Of a stretch of 44,172 bases of DNA, positions 43,149 to 44,172 are shown piece by piece. Location: the NCBI GenBank assembly GCA_015488485.1, contig WFNR01000146.1, forward strand, positions 1-44,172, written 5' to 3'. The translations under genes and the position numbers were made by a program. The notes below the pieces were generated by a model, which saw nothing but the letters and a program-made list of their open reading frames with translations, was not told the DNA's origin and did no database searches. The stretch's first letter is position 1; every line of letters starts with the position of its first letter. Source of the stretch: Cyclobacteriaceae bacterium. GTDB taxonomy: Bacteria > Bacteroidota > Bacteroidia > Cytophagales > Cyclobacteriaceae.

Positions 43149-43775
43149 TTAAGGATACATTTTTTCTCCGGCTTCTACCCTTACATTCAGGCTGTTTTCC
43201 GGGGGCGGTAGCGGACAAACATGTTCGGGGTCATATACACAATATGGATTGTATGCCATATTGAAATCAAGGGTAAGTACATCCCCCTCGGGCACATCCA
43301 ACACCAGGTAGCGCCCACCGCCATAGGTGGTATCGCCAGAGGTTTCATCATAAAAAAGAATCAATAAAGCGCCTTTTTTAGCGCCACGTTCGGCCGCCCT
43401 TTTACTCTGATACACATCCAGGCTATGCTCCTTACCCTGGAGGTTGAAAGTTACCTTGCCGTAGATCAGGTAGTCAACCGTGCGTAAGCCGCTGGTCTTG
43501 ACGGCAACCGTGCGACCATCGTAGTACCTGGTAAGTCGCCCCTGGACACGATAGCTGTAATCTGTCGGGTAATAATTAAGGCCGGCAAAATCCTTTAGTA
43601 GATCATCCGGCAACATGGTTTTTCCCGGAATGCGATACAGACTATCCTTGCGCTGCCGCCACTCTTGTACTTTCCGGTAATGCTCCTGCTCGTTGTCAGC
43701 GTAGATTACCCCTTGGGCCATACCATAGAAGCTGCCCAACAAAAACAGTAGAAAGGCAAATATTTGCTTATACAT
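43149..43775 (-). CDS. Exported DUF1684 family protein (copy 2)
   Basis: The protein has 208 residues from ATG 43775, preceded by AAAAAGGAT as a ribosome-binding site. A GTG at 43832 lies upstream of the promoter and was rejected. The signal peptide is MYKQIFAFLLFLLGSFYGMAQ. The mature protein has the full DUF1684 pattern: YRKVQEWRQRKDSLYR, LLKDFAGLNYYPTDYSYRVQG, GKVTFNLQGKEHSLDVYQS, FYDETSGDTTYGGGRYLVLDVP and DFNMAYNPYCVYDPEHVCPLPPPENSLNVRVEAGEKMYP. It is a paralogue of 33385-34041 with the more canonical AYNPYC. The function is unknown. It is first in an operon with the DUF6970-like lipoprotein. Confidence 0.87.
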   Translation of the reverse strand: MYKQIFAFLLFLLGSFYGMAQGVIYADNEQEHYRKVQEWRQRKDSLYRIPGKTMLPDDLLKDFAGLNYYPTDYSYRVQGRLTRYYDGRTVAVKTSGLRTVDYLIYGKVTFNLQGKEHSLDVYQSKRAAERGAKKGALLILFYDETSGDTTYGGGRYLVLDVPEGDVLTLDFNMAYNPYCVYDPEHVCPLPPPENSLNVRVEAGEKMYP

Positions 43776-43798
43776 ATCCTTTTTTCTTTTGGTGGTAG

Positions 43799-43828
43799 CA
43801 AAAATAGCTTTCTCACTCACTAATACAA
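43799..43828 (-). promoter_or_regulatory. Promoter of the DUF1684-DUF6970 operon
   Basis: On the minus strand: TTG (43828-43826), a 19-bp spacer, TATTTTTG (43806-43799), an exact TAnnTTTG match 23 bp before the ATG at 43775. Confidence 0.65.
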
Positions 43829-44172
43829 CCACAGCCAGTTATCATTTTCAGATTATCGTTTTTCGGGGTACGCTCTGCCGATAACCTGTGGTTTAATTTC
43901 GGGCCAGGTGTATTTTTCAACCTGTACGATAATCAGGGTGTCAACAAAGCCATTGATAACCTTACTCCGGCCGACAAGGTAAACACCGTACGCAGAGTAG
44001 GCGTAAATGCCCGTTTTGCGCTGGGCTTTTATATCAGTGAACATCTGTATCTGAACATCATGTTTATTTCAGACTATGGCCGCAAATTCTATTTTGAAAA
44101 CGACACTTATCAAATACGCCTGTCGATGCAGAGCATCAGTGTAGGGCTGGGCTGGACATTGGGCAAGCATCT
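43808..44172 (+). pseudogene. Outer-membrane-barrel-like reading frame without a visible start (gene remnant or partial gene)
   Basis: One frame is open from just after a TAG at 43805 to the window end (about 121 codons). It reads like barrel strands: FGVRSADNLWFNFGPGVFF, then NLTPADKVNTVRRVGVNARF, ALGFYISEHLYLNIMFISDYG, and SMQSISVGLGWTLGKH. No ATG, GTG or TTG occurs before Met at 44062, deep inside the conserved-looking part. It is therefore either a remnant that lost its 5' end next to the DUF1684 promoter, or it is disrupted by a sequence error. The 3' end lies outside the window. The small minus-strand frame opposite it looks like a shadow. Confidence 0.4.

Overview
The window looks like a chromosomal segment of a Bacteroidota member, most likely Cytophagales-like. 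The lineage is inferred from gene families and no marker gene is present. Signs are two TonB-dependent receptors (one with the carboxypeptidase-regulatory-like N-terminal domain), two secreted proteins with type IX secretion (T9SS) C-terminal sorting domains, Bacteroidota-typical small families (my recollection of DUF1684, DUF2911, DUF1569, DUF6660 and DUF6970), and promoters of the form TTG-N19/20-TAnnTTtG. No tRNA, rRNA, CRISPR array, phage or plasmid gene was seen. No stretch longer than about 300 bases lacks a gene.

Layout. 1-1319 is the 3' end of a TonB-dependent receptor, closed by a strong terminator. 1454-4335 holds overlapping genes for the I and D AAA+ subunits of a magnesium/cobalt-chelatase-type machine, with no catalytic H/CobN subunit in view. 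4500-5702 is a pair of small exported proteins. 5790-18716 (minus) is one 4308-residue T9SS-exported repeat protein built from five large modules. 18921-22996 carries a gamma-glutamyltransferase-family enzyme, an outer-membrane-type protein and a helix-turn-helix regulator. 23008-24212 (minus) holds a His-rich lipoprotein and a diheme cytochrome c.

24291-32608 is a stress/metal region. An ArsR-rhodanese fusion regulator and an MFS transporter (minus) diverge from an efflux operon: a small Cys/His protein, an HME-RND pump fused to its own TolC-like outer-membrane factor, a membrane-fusion lipoprotein, and a PII-like protein of the type found with metal efflux pumps. 32706-34778 has a methyltransferase and two secreted DUF proteins. 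35006-37447 is a FecA-like receptor with a palindromic operator lying on its promoter. Convergent with it is a DinB-like DUF1569 gene split by a 227-bp hairpin-rich, MITE-like insertion with a 5-bp target duplication; taking out the element and one duplicate restores the reading frame exactly.

38155-43775 contains an alpha/beta hydrolase, a secreted thermolysin-type (M4) protease with GEVED and fibronectin-III domains and a T9SS tail, and a DUF1684-DUF6970 pair. The right edge shows an outer-membrane-barrel-like reading frame with no visible start codon.

The most unusual items are the hairpin-chain insertion element, the giant modular T9SS protein, the pump-TolC fusion with an internal signal-peptide-like segment plus PII partner, the GHxH-repeat lipoprotein next to a cytochrome, and the palindromic operators at three promoters.
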